NCBI GenBank assembly: GCA_001995005.1
Contig: MDJN01000121.1
Location: 1 to 5,460 of the forward strand
Length of the DNA stretch: 5,460 bases
Reading direction: 5' to 3'
DNA from: Candidatus Parepulonipiscium sp. PG-Nun2H_MBin03
Lineage (GTDB): Bacteria; Bacillota; Clostridia; Lachnospirales; Cellulosilyticaceae
The translations under genes and the position numbers were made by a program. Within the stretch, counting starts at the first letter, position 1; every line of letters starts with the position of its first letter. Positions 5,369 through 5,460 of this stretch are shown here, one piece after another. The notes below the pieces were generated by a model, which had not been told where the DNA came from, did not search any database, and saw only the letters and a program-made list of their open reading frames with translations.

Positions 5369-5460
5369 TCATTCATATTGCAAACTCCCAGACTATAAAA
5401 CCTTTAGATTTTAAAATTTCAGTTTGTGTTTCACTGTCAATCACTTTTAAGGTGTTCTAC
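5369..5460. other. Flank that does not continue ispG
   Basis: This stretch should encode the middle of IspG, but stops appear in the ispG frame at 5369-5371 and 5393-5395 and no frame shows CPTCGR. It is about 30% G+C by hand count, like the bacterial part, so composition does not tell its origin. One minus-strand frame is open from about 5459 to 5376 but is too short to identify. A tetranucleotide-like stretch (GAATGAATGAG on the minus strand) lies at the break. Confidence 0.5.

Noticed and set aside
109..5435. Shared 12-mer TTGTGTTTCACT at 109-120 and 5424-5435, as possible terminal repeats of an insert
   Set aside because: A 12-base match is expected about once by chance in a window this size, and the bases around it do not match.
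5376..5459. Short minus-strand open frame upstream of the ispG fragment
   Set aside because: About 27 codons with no start, no recognisable motif and no match to the expected IspG middle region.

Overview
The window carries, almost entirely on the minus strand, the conserved translation/transcription operon of an AT-rich (about one-third G+C by eye) member of the Bacillota. In transcription order (right to left) it holds the C-terminal end of ispG, then rimP, nusA, ylxR (rnpM), ylxQ, infB and the first part of rbfA. The order rimP-nusA-ylxR-ylxQ-infB-rbfA, the strong purine-rich ribosome binding sites and the protein sequences fit Clostridia, perhaps a Lachnospirales-type bacterium. This placement comes from recalled family sequences, not from a search.

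Layout: 5369-5460 has no recognisable gene and does not continue ispG. 5132-5368 is the last 78 codons of ispG, including the third cluster-ligand cysteine and the conserved GPGE. A good sigma-A-type promoter overlaps the ispG stop (5114-5142). It is followed by a perfect 12-bp hairpin (5059-5088) in the predicted leader of rimP. From rimP to infB the genes are tightly packed: 19 nt between rimP and nusA, 3 nt between nusA and ylxR, an 8-nt overlap between ylxR and ylxQ, and 15 nt between ylxQ and infB. The products work around the ribosome and RNA polymerase: RimP and RbfA mature the 30S subunit, IF2 loads initiator tRNA, NusA controls pausing and termination, and YlxR and YlxQ are small RNA-binding proteins.

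Three things are out of the ordinary. The infB reading frame is intact apart from one in-frame TGA (1343-1345), at a position where the family usually has glycine. NusA ends in seven copies of the pentapeptide ESNE(L/P), encoded by a 15-bp tandem repeat. At the left end the rbfA homology stops abruptly near 270, and the remaining bases (about 47% G+C by hand count) are unlike the bacterial part and read more like eukaryotic non-coding DNA. The ispG homology also stops abruptly, at about 5368.

The two broken ends and the nonsense codon are most simply explained by a chimeric or error-containing assembly, for example bacterial DNA joined to host DNA. A real bacterial insertion into a eukaryotic genome that is now decaying is the more exciting but less likely alternative. 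I did not find a new multigene system here. The most biological oddities are the NusA repeat tail and the start-codon hairpin of rbfA.
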